In this document: piece by piece, positions 1 to 14,511 of the stretch | How positions within the stretch are numbered: the stretch's first letter is position 1 | Layout: each line of letters opens with the position of its first letter | DNA from: Owenia fusiformis | Taxonomy: Eukaryota > Annelida > Polychaeta > Sabellida > Oweniidae | Reading direction: 5' to 3' | Assembly: GCA_903813345.2 (NCBI GenBank) | Contig: CAIIXF020000006.1 | Span: forward strand, 30,610,024 to 30,670,023 | DNA length: 60,000 nt | Position numbers and translations under genes: made by a program | Notes under the pieces: generated by a model | The model's database searches: none | Told to the model about the DNA's origin: nothing | Seen by the model: only the letters and a program-made list of their open reading frames with translations

Positions 1-13
1 TTCAGACACACAT

Positions 14-86
14 TCACATATTTCAAGGAAGCTTACATATTTCAGGGAAACATCACATATTTCAGGGAAACATCACATGTTTCAGA
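14..86. repeat. Short tandem repeat, about 22-bp unit
   Basis: The unit acatatttcagggaaacatc recurs about three and a half times with small changes. Confidence 0.75.
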
Positions 87-1220
87 TCTTTTTCAACCTT
101 TCACAGAAGGAATGTGACCTGAATGAATAGCAAGTCATACATATATGATAACTCATTTGGGCTTACATCCAAATTAAAAGATATTATAAAATCAGAAGAA
201 ATATGTAAACAAATAACTTAACAACCAAACAAAAACATGTCCCATAATGCGTACTATTCAGGTCTAAAAGTCTAAAACAAATGTGGAGTTATCAACATTC
301 AGATTTGTAGAATTGTTCTTTCTGGCAAATTGCTTCATTTTCGAGGCATTCATTAAAAACCTATCACGTCATGCCATTGTCTCATCAAAATATTGAAATA
401 AATAATTTTCATAAATACAGTATAATAATGTGAAGTTAGTTATGATTTAGGTTTTGAATGCGTTTTGTTGTTTCTTTTGTCAAATGGTAAAATTATGTGA
501 TGATGTTGATTCTTAGATACATTATTTTTTGTTGCGGAAGATGCCAGCTGATGCCGTCAACTTGTTCTTTTGTTTCCTCAGGAGAGAAACCACTTTGAAT
601 AAAGTGCATCTTGAATGTGTATTTATAGCATGATAAATTGTATCAATGCTCAATATATATCATCGGCTAATCATATGTTCTGCAATTGCTATAATTAAGT
701 GTGGTCTAACTTTAGATATCACAAACCATGATTCACTAGAATTGAATACATGTATTTACTTCTTGGCTAAACATGAGGATTACTCTCAGATGTTTTCAAT
801 TTGCAAGACAAAAATTTTGAAGAACATGAGTCAGTAAAATTTCAGCTCATATATCCTCAAAATGTTACTGTTGTAAAACATTAAACTGAGTCCTCCTAAG
901 CAGGTTTTCAGAATCCATACCTCCTTCTTCCCCCCTGCTATAACCAATTTGGAAGCGTCAGATTAAACTGAGTCACGTGATCTAATTATGCATCTATGAC
1001 GTATACATGATTGCTGTCACAGTGTTGCGACAGCGAATCAAATTGCGAGTTGTCAATCGGGGAAATGCTAACTGCTTATAGCAGGGTGTAAAAAGAAAGA
1101 AGATATTCTGGGTTTTGAAGCCCTGTGATCGGAGGATGAGGAGACTGATGATACATAATTCTTTTGAGGAATTGATTATTGAACAAATAGATTTCAGATA
1201 AAAAAAATCAAATTGGAGCA

Positions 1221-1275
1221 TGTCTTTTGTCTCTGTATATAACTAAATGTCTTTTGTCTCTGTATATAACTAAAT
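1221..1275. repeat. 27-bp direct duplication
   Basis: tgtcttttgtctctgtatat plus aactaaa is present twice in tandem with no difference, indicating a recent duplication. Confidence 0.9.
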
Positions 1276-4200
1276 GCCATCATTGTTCAGTTCAAACATA
1301 AATTCATAATTTCATAATCACTCTATGCTAAATATATCCAGTTTATGTCAATAACAAATCCGGATTGATTATCATATCCATGTACATTCTGTCAATTGTT
1401 GTGACAGATTATTCTGTGATTTTAATTTATGCTTTATAGTTGATCATTTCATAATATATGTTTCATAAATAGAAAGACAAACGAACAAACAAACAAGCAA
1501 ACAAATCAACAAGCAACAAGTTGTTTACAAATGACTTTAACAAATTACCAGAGAACGTGGGTAATGTGGAGACATTTTGTCGTATAATGTAAAGTATTTC
1601 CTAATTGTTCATCTAGCTCAAAAGGTGTTCTTAGTAGCTGTACAATGTGCAAGTGTTATCAAGATATCTACCATTATATTGTAGACTGTGTAATGAAGGT
1701 TTTATAGTTGCACAGCTGTATGCTAATAATGAAAATAAAATACCCGTAAATTGAAAATATGAATAGCGGCAAAATTAATTAGTCTCTAACGCTATATTTA
1801 ACTATTTGAATATTCTGCCTGGCATTTTGTTTTGTGCGATTGTTGCAAACTTGGATGGTATCTAATGCTTGTTCAGGGGTAACATCTTCTGAAGTAGTAT
1901 TGTTTTTAGCTCATACATCATTATGTCATACACATTTGTTATCAACCTTGTGTTAGTGAACAGCTAGTGTGTTCTTATCTTCGTTATATCTTTTAGAATT
2001 AGTACTGCAAAATTGCTTTCATAGAAAAGAGTTGATTTTCCTAAAAGGACAGTACGAATGTACTTTAACAGTTGTCACAACCTTCTATCGAGTTCGCTCT
2101 CTCAGAACATATATTACATTCTATAAGCTAATAAAAAATGAATGTAGTGAAAAATAAACAGGAACTTAGGAAATAAAAGGGAACTAAGCAATGTAAAAAT
2201 TTAATTTCTTAGAATGACTTGGTGATTTAAGTTCCAGAAAATGAGACATGTGATTGGTCAATGCAGACACGCCATTTTGTGCCTATCTTCATAACTTCCA
2301 AAATAGAACGCAGGCTTGCTTAAAGCAGTGAATCCCGATCTTGAAGGATGCATTTTGATTAAAAAAGTAGTTTAGTAGTTTATATTGAAATATAACATTG
2401 TTGGAATGTTGATGTTGACCCTACTTATTTTCTATGAAACTATATAAATATGGAGAATAAGAAAATTATACCTTTTTAATTTGAAGTGCTATTTTGCTTT
2501 GCCTCAAAAAACTACCAGTTGATGAAGGTCAATGTTGTTAGCTCAAAGAGTAAAGCACTTCAAATTGCAAATTATACTCATTGCTGTTTGAAAAATGAGG
2601 AGGGAGATCTCCTTGGTTGTTAAAGAAGATTGGGTCTTGAAGTAATCACCCAGTTTTAGTCAAACTTGTGGTGAATATATATAATATGGTTTTGCTCGTT
2701 TTTATGGACTTGTTGTTCGTCTTGAAACTGGATGTACAGTTCGTGTTAGTCTCAGTTATAATATTATATTCATCATTTTCCTAGCTGAGCCATGAGTCAG
2801 ACCCGTAAAGCTGAAAAAAATATGATGTAAGCTTTATTTGAATCATTGGACACGGAGCAACCTCATTTGCGATCTAATCCCGTTGATATTTCGAGTCTAT
2901 AGATTTAGGATTGCTTTATGCACATACTTAACGGTTTACAACCTTTATGTCTTTATAGTCGAAAATCCTTGGGTTTTATGTGATTTTGAATCGATATATA
3001 TGCCATACCCTGTTGGTACCCTCCCTCAAGTAAAATATACCCTGTTTGCATAGCATTTTCAATAGGTTCAGAATGAGAAAGTTGAGCCACTGTTTACATT
3101 TAACTTTACCAAGGTGTTTGACACTTAATTCAGAGTACAGTTCAAAATCAATTTTTGAGTTTGATATGTTTGAAATTTTCATGTTAAAGTTGAACTTGAT
3201 CAACTTGTTTGATTCATAATTAGTAAGATCACATTATTTCTGTTTTTATAAAACAGTAGGATGTTGTGTAAACCATTAAATTGCAAATGAATTGATGATA
3301 TACAGTATGTCAGTGTATATTATTAGAATTGATGTTATTATCATTATAAAAAACAAGTCTGAATAGTCGTGTATCGAGAAATTATCGCTTAGTCATCTAT
3401 ATCATTTATTTAACAGATGAATTTTCCAACCATTTGATCGAGACACAATGTGCCTCATAATGAGCAAGAACTTTGTCTAGGCCTTTGGCGTATCGATGTC
3501 CTTTCACATCTCATCAAAGTTGTTATGATCGCATAAACTGGTAGACTTATATTTAATCCTATATTTATGCAATAACTGCGCCAGAAAATTGAAAATCAAT
3601 GAAAAGGCTTTGATATTTTTCTATATGAGGTCATAAAGAAACTGCAAGGAAAATTTGAATATATCCATGACTTTATTGCAAGTTCAATCAACTTAATTTA
3701 AAGATCTGACTCTCACCCAGTCTTTCAAACAATTCCTAATTAACATTTACATGATTTAATGAAGGGAAAACCTTAAGTATACATATATTTGGTGCCCTGT
3801 TTTAGACTGACATGCAATATGTAGTCTTGCCTCAAGACACACAAAGGCAATACTAAATGAGGCTTAGTACAAGGCAAGAAGTTATCTAAAAAAGTCACCA
3901 TATGCTGTATGTTTGAAGTTATTATATGAAGTACTGTACTAGGAAAGCAAATGGTATTATAAAAAACTTAACTGTATCCTGTTTTCTACGAATACACCAT
4001 CCTGTTTGCAACACTCAAATTGGTTTGAACCAGTGCCTACAGTAATAACAGATATAACACAATCAGAAAAAATCAAAACCATTTCCAAGTTTATAACAAA
4101 TTTTCGTTAATTCCACAGACTACAAATTCTGTTATGGCTTGATGAAATAGGAGCAATGATGTCATTTCCCTAAATACCGCGCCAGTGGGCATGGCATATT

Positions 4201-5959
4201 AGCTTCTACAGAGCTTCATCATCAATCAATTTAGAATGGCGGCTTCAAGTTAGATCTGCGGTATTATCTGAATTACAGATGTACATTAAAACCCCTATTG
4301 TAGTTGGATTTATGTCGGGTTCATATCTTGTAAGGCGGCATTGCATTCGCGTGTATATAGATATTATGTACTTGGTTGTAAGATCACAAAGGCTAGTAAT
4401 GGAAAACGTAATTAGGATTCCAATTATGGAATTGTTTTGGTCTGGTAATTGATGGCTGCGACTTGTTGTTAAAGCATATATTCATTTCCCCAGGAAAATA
4501 TGTCATAATTTTGAAATTCAAATTAAAGTTGAAATCTGAGGAATTAACAAGGAATAAAATTATCAGACATGAGATTACACTTAATTTTATATTTAAATAG
4601 AAGAAAGTAATAAAGATAATTCAAATTTTAAAGAGAAAAAGACAGATATCTGAGTAGCCAGATAATTAAAGACATGTTATGAAGAAGGTAATGCCAGCCA
4701 GTATGATTACTATTAGGCTCTCCGGGGCAAAACACTGCATCATTCAATTTTTCATTAAATGACATAATGAAAATACGATTTGAAATGGATAAATCCAATA
4801 TCAAGTAATCCATCTTCTCATTGCTCTAATAAAAGGCAACAAAATGAGACGAAAGGGTGATGTTTATGGGACTTTTTTATCTTTAAATGTTTATGGGACT
4901 GCTTTGCCTTGTCCTCAGAAAACACTGTTCAATAAATTGAGATATAACAAATCACATTTGAACAATGCCAGATGATGTTCTGTTGTTATGGCTTGAGGTT
5001 TAAGGGCATGTCATGTTTATGATTCTTGCTCAGTAGCTTGTTTGTTGCTGTGGTGTATATGTTCATGAATAATTTGTTTGTTAATGTGTTGTTTTGTCAT
5101 ATCTCCATGAGATTGTTCCATGATCCCATTCATCGCATTCATCTAATGATCTTGTTACTAATTTGCAATATTCTCTTTTGTTGCATCAGTCACATGTCCT
5201 GCCAACCTGCACCAGTCAATCTCAAATACAAGATCAGAAAAACAGAGTTGTCCCATCTATGTACTTAGACTGGAGGAAAAGATACTGGTTACATGGGAGG
5301 AAGGGAGGGAGGGAGTAAATATTTGATTTGCAACAACAGTTCTCAAGTGATTGATATCATACTTAGAAACAGAAGTCTCTATTAGAAACATTAGGCTTGG
5401 CAAAACATGGAAAATCATGTGTTTTGTTTTGAAGACAAATAGTTCAAGACATACAAGGATTTGATAGTATAACAGACTTATGTGTGAAAAATAACTTCCA
5501 TCATAAAACTAGTCTGGTGAAACCTCTTTACAAAGTCATATGCACCTTGTAAAAATGAAATCCTAGGCTGTGTTGATATTTTTATATATGGGGGGCATGA
5601 CCAGTTGCTATGGTGTTGTGAATTTGAGAAAAACAATCCGGCTGTTCATGCTTACCCTCGCTTTTCTCTCAAAAATTGGAATAAATTACCTAATTTTCTG
5701 ACAGTTCTGAATATTTAAAAGTGTTGACTACATGTCTGTTTACTTGATTCCTTGCTGACTTCACTCTTTTCCACTCTATTTTGGATTTTTAAATATAACC
5801 ATCCTGAGATTACGTATGGTGTCCCAGTGGCAGATGGCCGTCTGCTCTTTGTCAACCCTCTCTCATTATAATTCTCACTGATTGCCATACTTAACCCTAA
5901 CATGCCACCATCATATTTACCACATACATGTAAGTACCCAATAATTTTTTTATATGTAC

Positions 5960-5996
5960 AGGAGTTTCATTAGCAGCAGGCACTGGGCTATTTTCT
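5960..5996. mobile_element. Solo terminus of the MITE seen at 12713-12885
   Basis: caggagtttcattagcagcaggca here corresponds to the reverse complement of the right end of the element at 12713-12885 (ggggtttcattagcagcaggca). No second terminus is recognisable nearby. Confidence 0.45.
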
Positions 5997-7942
5997 CCCA
6001 ACTATTTTTAGTAAATGTACCTGTTTTGAGGAACTTTGGCTGTTGTTTTCATTAGTCTTGATTGTTGTCAGTAATCCTAATGAAGCAAGGTGCCGTATGG
6101 GTTGCTATAATACCTAGGAGATCACCGAATCCTAGTATAGCTTGATTGAAAATCATTCTGTCTATTTGCCCTTAGAACATTAATCTGATGTCTGTTGTAT
6201 GTTAGGCAACCAGGATGGAATGTTCATAATATGATTACAGTATGTGGAATGGTGTTATACTTAGCTCACATTTTAGTATCTCTTTTGATATGTTCAATAT
6301 CTGCAACTGCTGAGTAATCATTGGTGCTCTTTAAAACTGGATGATTTTGCTGAAATTCTGACAACTTTGGATAAGTCAATTGCAGGGTTTAGTAAATCTT
6401 AGGTGGTCTTTGGTATTTATCAAGGTGAAGGGAGAAATTAACCATGTAGTTGATTGAAGATGGTTACTCTTTCAGGAGTTTGATTCCATGTCCTTAAAAG
6501 AGAGCTTCATCTACACCTTTCATGAAAGGTATAATCTTTTGATCAAGTCTTACCCTGTCAAAAATAGGTCAAGCATGATTCAGCTATGTACCTGTGTTCT
6601 TCACCCTCCCAACACAAATAGCTATAATACATACTTTCCGGGGAATTAAGATCTACTCAGTATGAAACCTGTAATCTGAGATATTATCTATATAGGTCAG
6701 AGAATAGTAATTTTTACTTCTAGCCTCTGGGTGTCTGGGCTTAATATTGTTGGCATCAGTGATACATTATATGTAAATGATGAGAGTCCTGATGATGATG
6801 ATACAGTCCTTGATGATGCCTTACATTTTTATTTTATGTCTTTTTGACTCAAAATCGTGCAATTAGAATGTGTAATTACACGCCAAATATGGGCATCTAG
6901 GCCTTTTAAATAGTTGGAAAATGAGTAGCTAAAGGCATTTACTCTTTGTTGAACAGTTAATGTCCAGTTATGTAGGTGACATGTGGTTTTAAAACATATT
7001 ACGGTAGGCCCATGTTGGCCCTCCCCTATTGCCCCATTTCCCCAACCTTGTGTTGGTTGGGGGGGGGGGGGGGGTGGGGGGGGCAGTTTACTGATGGTCG
7101 AGAGTACAACTTAGAAGTTTGGTGCAAGAGAAGAGTCTGATTCAAGATAGCTTGAATGTATATTTTCAAATGATGACATCTTCAAGTGTTGCTTCTTTTA
7201 CCCATTCACTTTTCTTTCCCGAATATATACAAGTATTTTGGATTCTCGGAATAGTTTCAGGGGTTTTCTTAAATTTTGAGAAGTTCATGTCGACACGATA
7301 CAATATTTGAGATGAGAGACTATTGCTTCATTTTCAATTATTGAAAATCATAGTTTATTATTGAAGACCTATATGTATTCAGTGTCAGTCATTACTCAAG
7401 ACTATTCAACTCTTACGTTAATTGTTGTTCAATCTCGTTAATTGTTCAATATCGATTGCCTGAAATTCCTCAAAGCTTTATTCTGAGGAAACAATGTTTG
7501 ACATGTTGCTAAATTTACGAAATATTTCAACAAGTTATATTCAGTACAAGAAAAACTATATGCATTATATTGATTGCATTGTATCTACTTTTGCCAGCCA
7601 AAATATCAGCCAAGAGGGATTTTCATAATGTAGTGTTTTGCATACAGTTCCTAGGGTATTATAGTATTAAGGTGGGATCAGTATAAGTTATCTACCTAAT
7701 CACCTTAGGATGTACAGGTCTATACTCTGTCTTATTTGCCTGCCTTAACCAGATTTTTATCAGATAATTAGGAAATAATGCAGATTTTGAAAATTTTGGA
7801 GATTTCTTATAAATGTGTACATGTTTGAACATGATTATGTTCAGTTGTTAAAGAATTGATAATACTTCTGGAGACCTAGGATACTGTGAACTAAATCAAA
7901 TATGTTAGTGCCAAAAGGGAAAGAACAAAGAGGATTACAAAA

Positions 7943-8124
7943 TACAGTAAAACCTGTCTTAGTGAACACCTCTCTCTAGTGAACACCTGTCTCTAGTGGA
8001 CACCCTTCCTACGCACATAGTCCACTGACTTCTGTATAAATTACCCTCTCTCTAGTGAACACCTACCTACAGTGAACGTTTTTTCTTGGCAAAAAAATGT
8101 TCACTATACACAAGTTTTACTGTA
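7943..8124. mobile_element. MITE with TACAGTAAAAC termini
   Basis: The left end tacagtaaaacctgtcttag and right end caagttttactgta are inverted repeats, and agtgaacacc motifs recur inside in direct and inverted form. The TA at each end fits a Tc1/mariner-type TA target. About 180 bp, non-coding. The 107-codon open frame starting in it is chance. Confidence 0.7.
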
Positions 8125-11100
8125 TAGCAAGAAAGCGAAACACTCAAAGAGCACAGCTAGTCACAAGGAAAATAGCCCCTCATATTCCAGACTATGGTCT
8201 AATGCACAAAAAGCAATGTTATCATGGATAGTAATAGCAGTTTATGTAATAATGTTTGCATCACCATATACACATCTGAAGATGTGCTCCTGGCTATGTA
8301 TCAGAATATTAGCTTTGGTATTTTTGGCTTGTTTTGGGAGTTTACCGTACTCTGAATCTGAAAGATATTTGGTGAAGGCATCAACAAATCTCTAGCACGA
8401 GCCCTTCAAGGCAGATGGGTATATCATCTGGCGGGAAATTGTTGGTATTTGTTAACTGTTAGTGAGGTCATGGTATTTCTTGTAGTTTACCCTGTGCAAT
8501 AGTTACATTTGGCTTCTTCACTCTGAGTCTCACAGGTATGATGCTGTCAAAACGGGATTAGAATCTCTGTTATGTATATTCATTTTCCTTCTGTATTATT
8601 CTAGCTACAAGCTGTTGTGAACCCCCCCCCCCACTACGCATTACCCTGTATGGGAAGATGTCTTGTCATGTAGTGGGAGGGGTCGTACTTACCTCTCTAT
8701 ACCAGCTTTTGAGAATAGGAATTTGTTAGGTGAGGGGGGGGGGGGGTTGAAACTAGGATTCATTATAAATTTTTTATTTATATTATTGTTTGATTCATAT
8801 TGCAACATCCCCTTTATACTGTTTTATTTCTCTTTAGTTATGATCTTAAGCTTTATATACTGAGGATTACTAAACCAAATGTTACACTTCCGTGGTGACG
8901 AACAATATGTCATAGTACATGCAAAAGGGCGAGACTTGGAATGATTTATTTTTCGGAAATAATCATTATCGATGAAATTGGATGACATTAGACGTAGAAT
9001 ATTAACATCATGTTTATCGTCCTAGGAGTTTCAGCTGTCACGATATGAACGTTTTTATAGTCCCTCAAATTCCATATCGCCCTATGATTTGCATATTCTG
9101 CGGTTTATTCTAGTTTATCAACACAAACATTTTCTATTACGTTGGTAAGGGGCTGCCAAGTACAGGTCACATTGACTTATAAATAACACATGCTGTGTTA
9201 TAAAATGTTGATTAATGGTAGATATCAAGCCAAAATATTTTGTTTTCCCTATTTTGGAATTAGTTGATACCTAGCAATATAAATTTGTGGTTGTTTTATG
9301 ATTTGTGTTTTCCTTCCGTGTTACAAGTTAATAGAAAATCATTTTTTCTATCTGTATTTTTTTTCAGAAATATGGCTTTTTTTATATTTTAGGTTCTGGT
9401 AATTCTAAGAGTTTTTATAACCTTATTGAGAGTGTGATGCACTTAAGACATTGATTTCCATATGTTATATTTCAAAAATGCGTAATATTTCTAGAGAAAT
9501 ATTTCATTGCAACCATTCAATAATATATGATTGGATATGATTTCTGAATATTGTGTTCTGCGTGCATGTATTTTATTTAGCAAAATAAGCTGCTTTAGGC
9601 AAATCCTTATAAATATTGTGAATTACTAGTTTTGAATGACAAGTACACAGCTTTCATGATGTAACTGTTAATTAGTATCGCGAAATTGTAAAAGCTGATT
9701 CTGCGATTAGCTCTTAATATCCACTGTGAATCGCTTGTTATTATTTGAACCAGAACAATAACAGAAAACTGAGGTTTCATTTAACAATTTTTAGCTCCTC
9801 ATCTCAATAACATATTGATTGAGAAAATATGTATTTCTCGACATACGGATATAGGACTAGAAAATACAATATGATACCTCTTAAATGTTAAATCATGCAT
9901 TGCCCATGACGGTAAATCTGGAGATGAGCTCATCTACTGAGTCATGATATTAAGCCATAACATTGATCAGGTTCTGCGCTCACATAACTTAGTGATAAAT
10001 GTGATGATATCTGAAGCATTCAGGTCCAATCGTGGAATGTTGTGGAATTATGAACAAAAACAGATTTCGATTTGCCTTAAACAATGGTTAGCTGTTTTTC
10101 TGTATTATTGATGAAAATGTTGTTATTAAGCCTGGAGTAAGGTTTGAATTTCATGAGCAAAATCAATATAAAATGGCACATGGCCCCTATCTGATTTCTG
10201 TAATGGTTGGTGGTGAAATGAAATGATATCATTAGGTATATCCATGGCAACTGAGTGAAACTTTAATATCAGAATTCCATAGAAAATATTCCAGAAAATG
10301 AATTTCATAGGATGCAACATCTAGGGATATAATCACTAAGAAGCTTTATTAATGTTGCGTTACACTGTGTGCCATTTCGTCACAAAGGCTTTGTCTTCTG
10401 GCTTGGTGTTTTATTAAGCTGTTGTCTCTGCTTCACACAATGATCTTGTGTTTTATAATCAGAAACAATTGATCAAATAATCAGGTATTTACATTCAATA
10501 AAAGCAACAATGAAAATCTCGAGGCTATTAGATGTTATTGACAAAGACGTTAAGTATACACTGTAATTTTTGTCTAGTGGTTTTAATAATGTTTTTAATC
10601 ATGAGATAATAATTGGAAACAAAAGGCAGAAAAATGGATCTTTTCACACATTATTTGGGCATTGTGGTATCTATAGGCTCAACTATCTCTTCATAAATGT
10701 TACAAAAACAGTGAAGCTGAAATAAGCTTACGGTACTTGGTTTTGTGGTCCATACTGTGAAGCCCTCTAAAGTGTCTGTCACGTGTATGTCTGTATTATG
10801 ATTCAGTGCAGAACACAGGGTGTCTTCGAGGAGATCCCCATTTATATAATAAATTATAAATCATACCAAACAGGTATTGTCCATAAAATGTAGAAATTAA
10901 ACAAAGTAAAACATCCCACACAATCATTTCACCATATACAGTTAAAATCACACAGTCTCAAATGCATACTTATTTCAGCAATTCAGAATTGCAACCCGAA
11001 AAATACCTCGCCCAAATATGGTTAGTTCACTCCACTTTCTGTTATTCAAAGGAACACAAATGCCAAAAATGAAATCCTAGTTTATTAGATTTGAACATAT

Positions 11101-11534
11101 TATTAAGTACCACTTTATGTGAAAATCTACAGACGTCACCTAACTCTGGCCAGGCCTTTGATTGTGGTTGAGACGAAATACAAATATTCTAATGTGTATA
11201 TTAGCAAATAATCTTTATTTAGCCTGATTATTTCTTGGTTGATTCTGGTAATAAACAAGTGGTTGTGGGGATTGTGGGTACAGTGTTATATCATAACGAA
11301 GTGGTCAAGGCTGTGTTGTTATTGGCCTGAACTTGGGAAATGGAGGCTTTATAAGATATAACACAATTCTATGTACTTGTAAATGTTCTGTAAACAGAAA
11401 CCATGCCATGTACTTTGCCTTATTTTAGATAGCACTCTTATCATGTGTTTTACTGGAAAGGGGACACAACAAGGGGGAATGTCTGATTTTTTAGAAAATT
11501 TGAAATTGTATACTTGTATTAAACAACACACAGC

Positions 11535-11897
11535 TTCTTAATGTTAGAATGCTAAATTGTAAATGTCATATTTTTTCATCTTTGTAGACATATGTGCCGT
11601 TGTCAGTTTTATGGTCTTGCATCAAGGCCTTGTATGTATACCCATTCTTTTTCTATCATCCCCACAGTAACTGTAGTAGAATGGTAGAAAGGGATACTTG
11701 TAGAGTGGAGGGCTGGTGCATATATGGCTTCACTGATGCAAGGCTGTAAATTTTAGGATTTCTTCAATGTTGATCTGTATCATGTTTGAACAACACTTCA
11801 TACAAAAGTTCAGCTTCCTCATGCTTAACTCTAAATGTCATATTTTTTATCTTTGTAGTCTGTATTCACATGCTGTTGTCAGTTAATAGTCTTGTGT
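11535..11897. repeat. Diverged direct repeat, about 85-bp copies
   Basis: Copies at 11535-11620 and 11813-11897 share taaatgtcatattttt, atctttgtag and gttgtcagtt with matching spacing. Confidence 0.6.
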
Positions 11898-11994
11898 TGT
11901 CACTCTATGAGCTCAACAAAGTGGTCTTTGAAAGGTTGATTAAAAAGCGCAACATGTGATATTGGCATTTTATAGAAGCATTGTGTCTAATGTT

Positions 11995-12375
11995 ATGCCA
12001 CACTGGTGCATTGGTCATTCCACACTGGTGCATTGTTATTTCAACACTTGTTATGTCACCACCAAAAGTAGTAACATATTGTTATGGTCTCTAACTTTTT
12101 GTAACGGTGGTTTGCATTCTACCTTTAGTGTCTGTAACAATTGGCAGGTGGTTACATTTTGCATGTTAATACCTTGTACATTTAATTGTTGTTTTCCACA
12201 CTGGTGAATTATTCTTTTCCACACTAGTGCATTTTCTTCTCTCTACTGGCGCATATATTATCTTCCACACTAGTAATTGTTTTTTCCACACTAGTGCATT
12301 TATCTTACAACACTGGTGCATATATTATCTTTCACACTAGAACATTGTTCTTCTCTCCCCTGGTGCATTGTTTAT
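11995..12375. repeat. Degenerate CACACTRGTGCATT repeats
   Basis: About ten variably spaced copies of ttccacactggtgcatt or close variants, themselves partly palindromic (cactagtg). They are interrupted at 12047-12180 by a copy of another short element. Confidence 0.7.
12047..12180. mobile_element. Short element with TGTCACCAC ends, copy 1
   Basis: Starts tatgtcaccacc and ends ggtggttacattttgcatgt. A paralogous copy at 20312-20450 shares taacatat/gacatat, gtaac blocks and the same ttttgcatgttaat end, so this is a dispersed family within hipk introns. Confidence 0.6.
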
Positions 12376-12483
12376 ACTCTAGCACTTTGACTTGTTCAGT
12401 GTTCATCAGGTTTATCCAGGTTAGAGCAGTCTGATCATCTAGCTGTCATAACTGCTATCATCTTCTGGCATCAACATTAGCAT

Positions 12484-12549
12484 TCTCCATGAGGCTATAG
12501 TGACATCTCCATGAGGCTATAGTGCCTTCTCCATGAGGCTTAGTGACTT
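12484..12549. repeat. 22-bp tandem triplicate
   Basis: tctccatgaggctatagtga is repeated three times at 22-bp spacing. Confidence 0.85.
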
Positions 12550-12712
12550 GTTAACAAATATAGGTAGTTGATTTTGCTACTTGGTTTAATTTTTTCCAAA
12601 GCTCATTTTGAAAAAAAATGTAGAGAATGTATTTCCATGGTGAATACCATTATAACATACAGTTGAATAGAATTAATAAATTTTGAATCATGTGTCTTCT
12701 CCATTCATTAGC

Positions 12713-12885
12713 AGGGGTTTCACTAAAATTTCTCACAACAGCCTAAATAAATGAAAACAACAGGCAAAATTAATTGAAATCATGAATTTAACATGGAAAA
12801 GTTGTAAAGTCCTTAAAAACAACATGCGATTTTGTGAAGACAATCAGTGAAAATTGCCTGTTGCCTGCTGCTAATGAAACCCCTA
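12713..12885. mobile_element. MITE with AGGGGTTTCA termini
   Basis: The left terminus aggggtttcactaa and right terminus ctaatgaaacccct are inverted. Sub-terminal caacaggcaa and attgcctgttg also pair. CATTAG occurs just outside both ends (12706-12711 and 12886-12891), a possible target duplication. Non-coding. Confidence 0.7.
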
Positions 12886-13390
12886 CATTAGTATATGTCA
12901 GTTCCAAATGTTTCCTTGTTTTCTTCAACGATTATTCCATTTTATCTTTACATAATATATGACTGAAATCGGGAACATAAATGTGTTTGTGAAGCATATA
13001 TAACCTGAGTACTAACCCGGTCAAATAATAGCGACAGGAACTTTGTATCTTATTACAATATATTGAATATTTCAGACAATGGCGCTCACATTTTGCTTGT
13101 TAGTTTCATAAAGGTGATCAATTTTCTTAATAATAGCATCATTGGAGAGGTTAGGAGACAAAAGGCCTTTCATCGTGGAAGATTTTGTATCAATTGAGCT
13201 TAACTTGCCAATATTATGAGAGGCTACAGTCTTCTATTTGTTCCTTTCCAATTGCTAGTTTGGAAACAGAAGCTGATATGCAATACATGTCCGTGAGGAT
13301 AATATCTTCAATTAAAATCCTTTGTTTATCCCCCTCCCCCATTACATCCCTCTATCACATGTAGAAAGAGGAATTATAGGAATCTGTACA

Positions 13391-13771
13391 GGGTATAACA
13401 GTGCCACAGGTAGAAGAGTGACTATAGGATAGGGATCTCTACAGGGTATAACAGTGCCACAGGTAGAAGAGTGACTATAGGATAGGGATCTCTACAGGGT
13501 ATAACAGTGCCACAGGTAGAAGAGTGACTATAGAATAGGGATCTCTACAGGGTATAACAGTGCCACAGGTAGAAGAGTGACTATAGAATAGGGATCTCTA
13601 CAGGGTATAACAGTGCCACAGGTAGAAGAGTGACTATAGAATAGGGATCTCTACAGGGTATAACAGTGCCACAGGTAGAAGAGTGACTATAGAATAGGGA
13701 TCTCTACAGGGTATAACAGTGCCACAGGTAGAAGAGTGACTATAGAATAGGGATCTCTACAGGGTATAACA
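13391..13771. repeat. 53-bp minisatellite, about 7 copies
   Basis: gggtataacagtgccacagg begins units at 13391, 13444, 13497, 13550, 13603, 13656 and 13709, with a truncated one at 13762. Copies are almost identical; the first three differ by gga versus gaa at one site. Confidence 0.95.
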
Positions 13772-14511
13772 AGGCTAAGAGGAACATTGTAAGATCCTAG
13801 TATAGAGTTGTCAACAAATAGCAAACAAGTAAACAAGTGTATCAATCAATTTATCAAACCATAGTACCCCATCCTTCTTTTTAGACATCCTTGTTTCAAG
13901 ACAGAGATGTGCATATACCAATGAATACAAATTGCAAATGTCATCATTATTTCTATGAATAGAGAACTCATCAATGGATCAATGATTATCTATTAAAAGT
14001 TGCTGTGTAGTGTTAGTTTAATGCATGGCCTCGGGAAGTAAGCTGATAATCCATTTATTATAATGAATAGTTAACTTCTGAGGGACTGTTTTTTAGGCCT
14101 GTATACTAGACTGTCTACCTTTGATATGTTATCCATGCGTTCCTAAAATCTAAAACATTGAGAACGTTTTTGATATCATATCATTTTGAAACGCACGATG
14201 CAGAGAAAAAGAATAAAATAACGAGAAATTATTTAAAGGAAAATGAAAAATCAAGAAATTAAATGTAAGAAACTTCATTAAGTAAGTAGTTCAATACATT
14301 TTGAGAAAAAATGATGGAATAATGATAGTGAAGATGACTGTTATCTAACAGATAGTATACTAATTATCAGAGGTTGTTATGAACTTTTTCATTTAATAGC
14401 AGTTCTGCCTGATGTTATAGACAGTAGATTGATTTGAATAATCCAGGCACATTTAGATAAAGGCATATTGAGATACCTTGATCTGGTGGCAAAGAAACAG
14501 AAATTACTGTA

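Noticed and set aside
7059-7084. G-run as a possible G-quadruplex regulator
   Set aside because: Uninterrupted homopolymer, likely slippage or assembly-sensitive; the same applies to runs near 8737, 15305 and 56366.
8072-8395. 107-codon + strand frame in the hipk intron
   Set aside because: It starts inside a MITE, has no recognisable domain, and its composition is like the surrounding intron.
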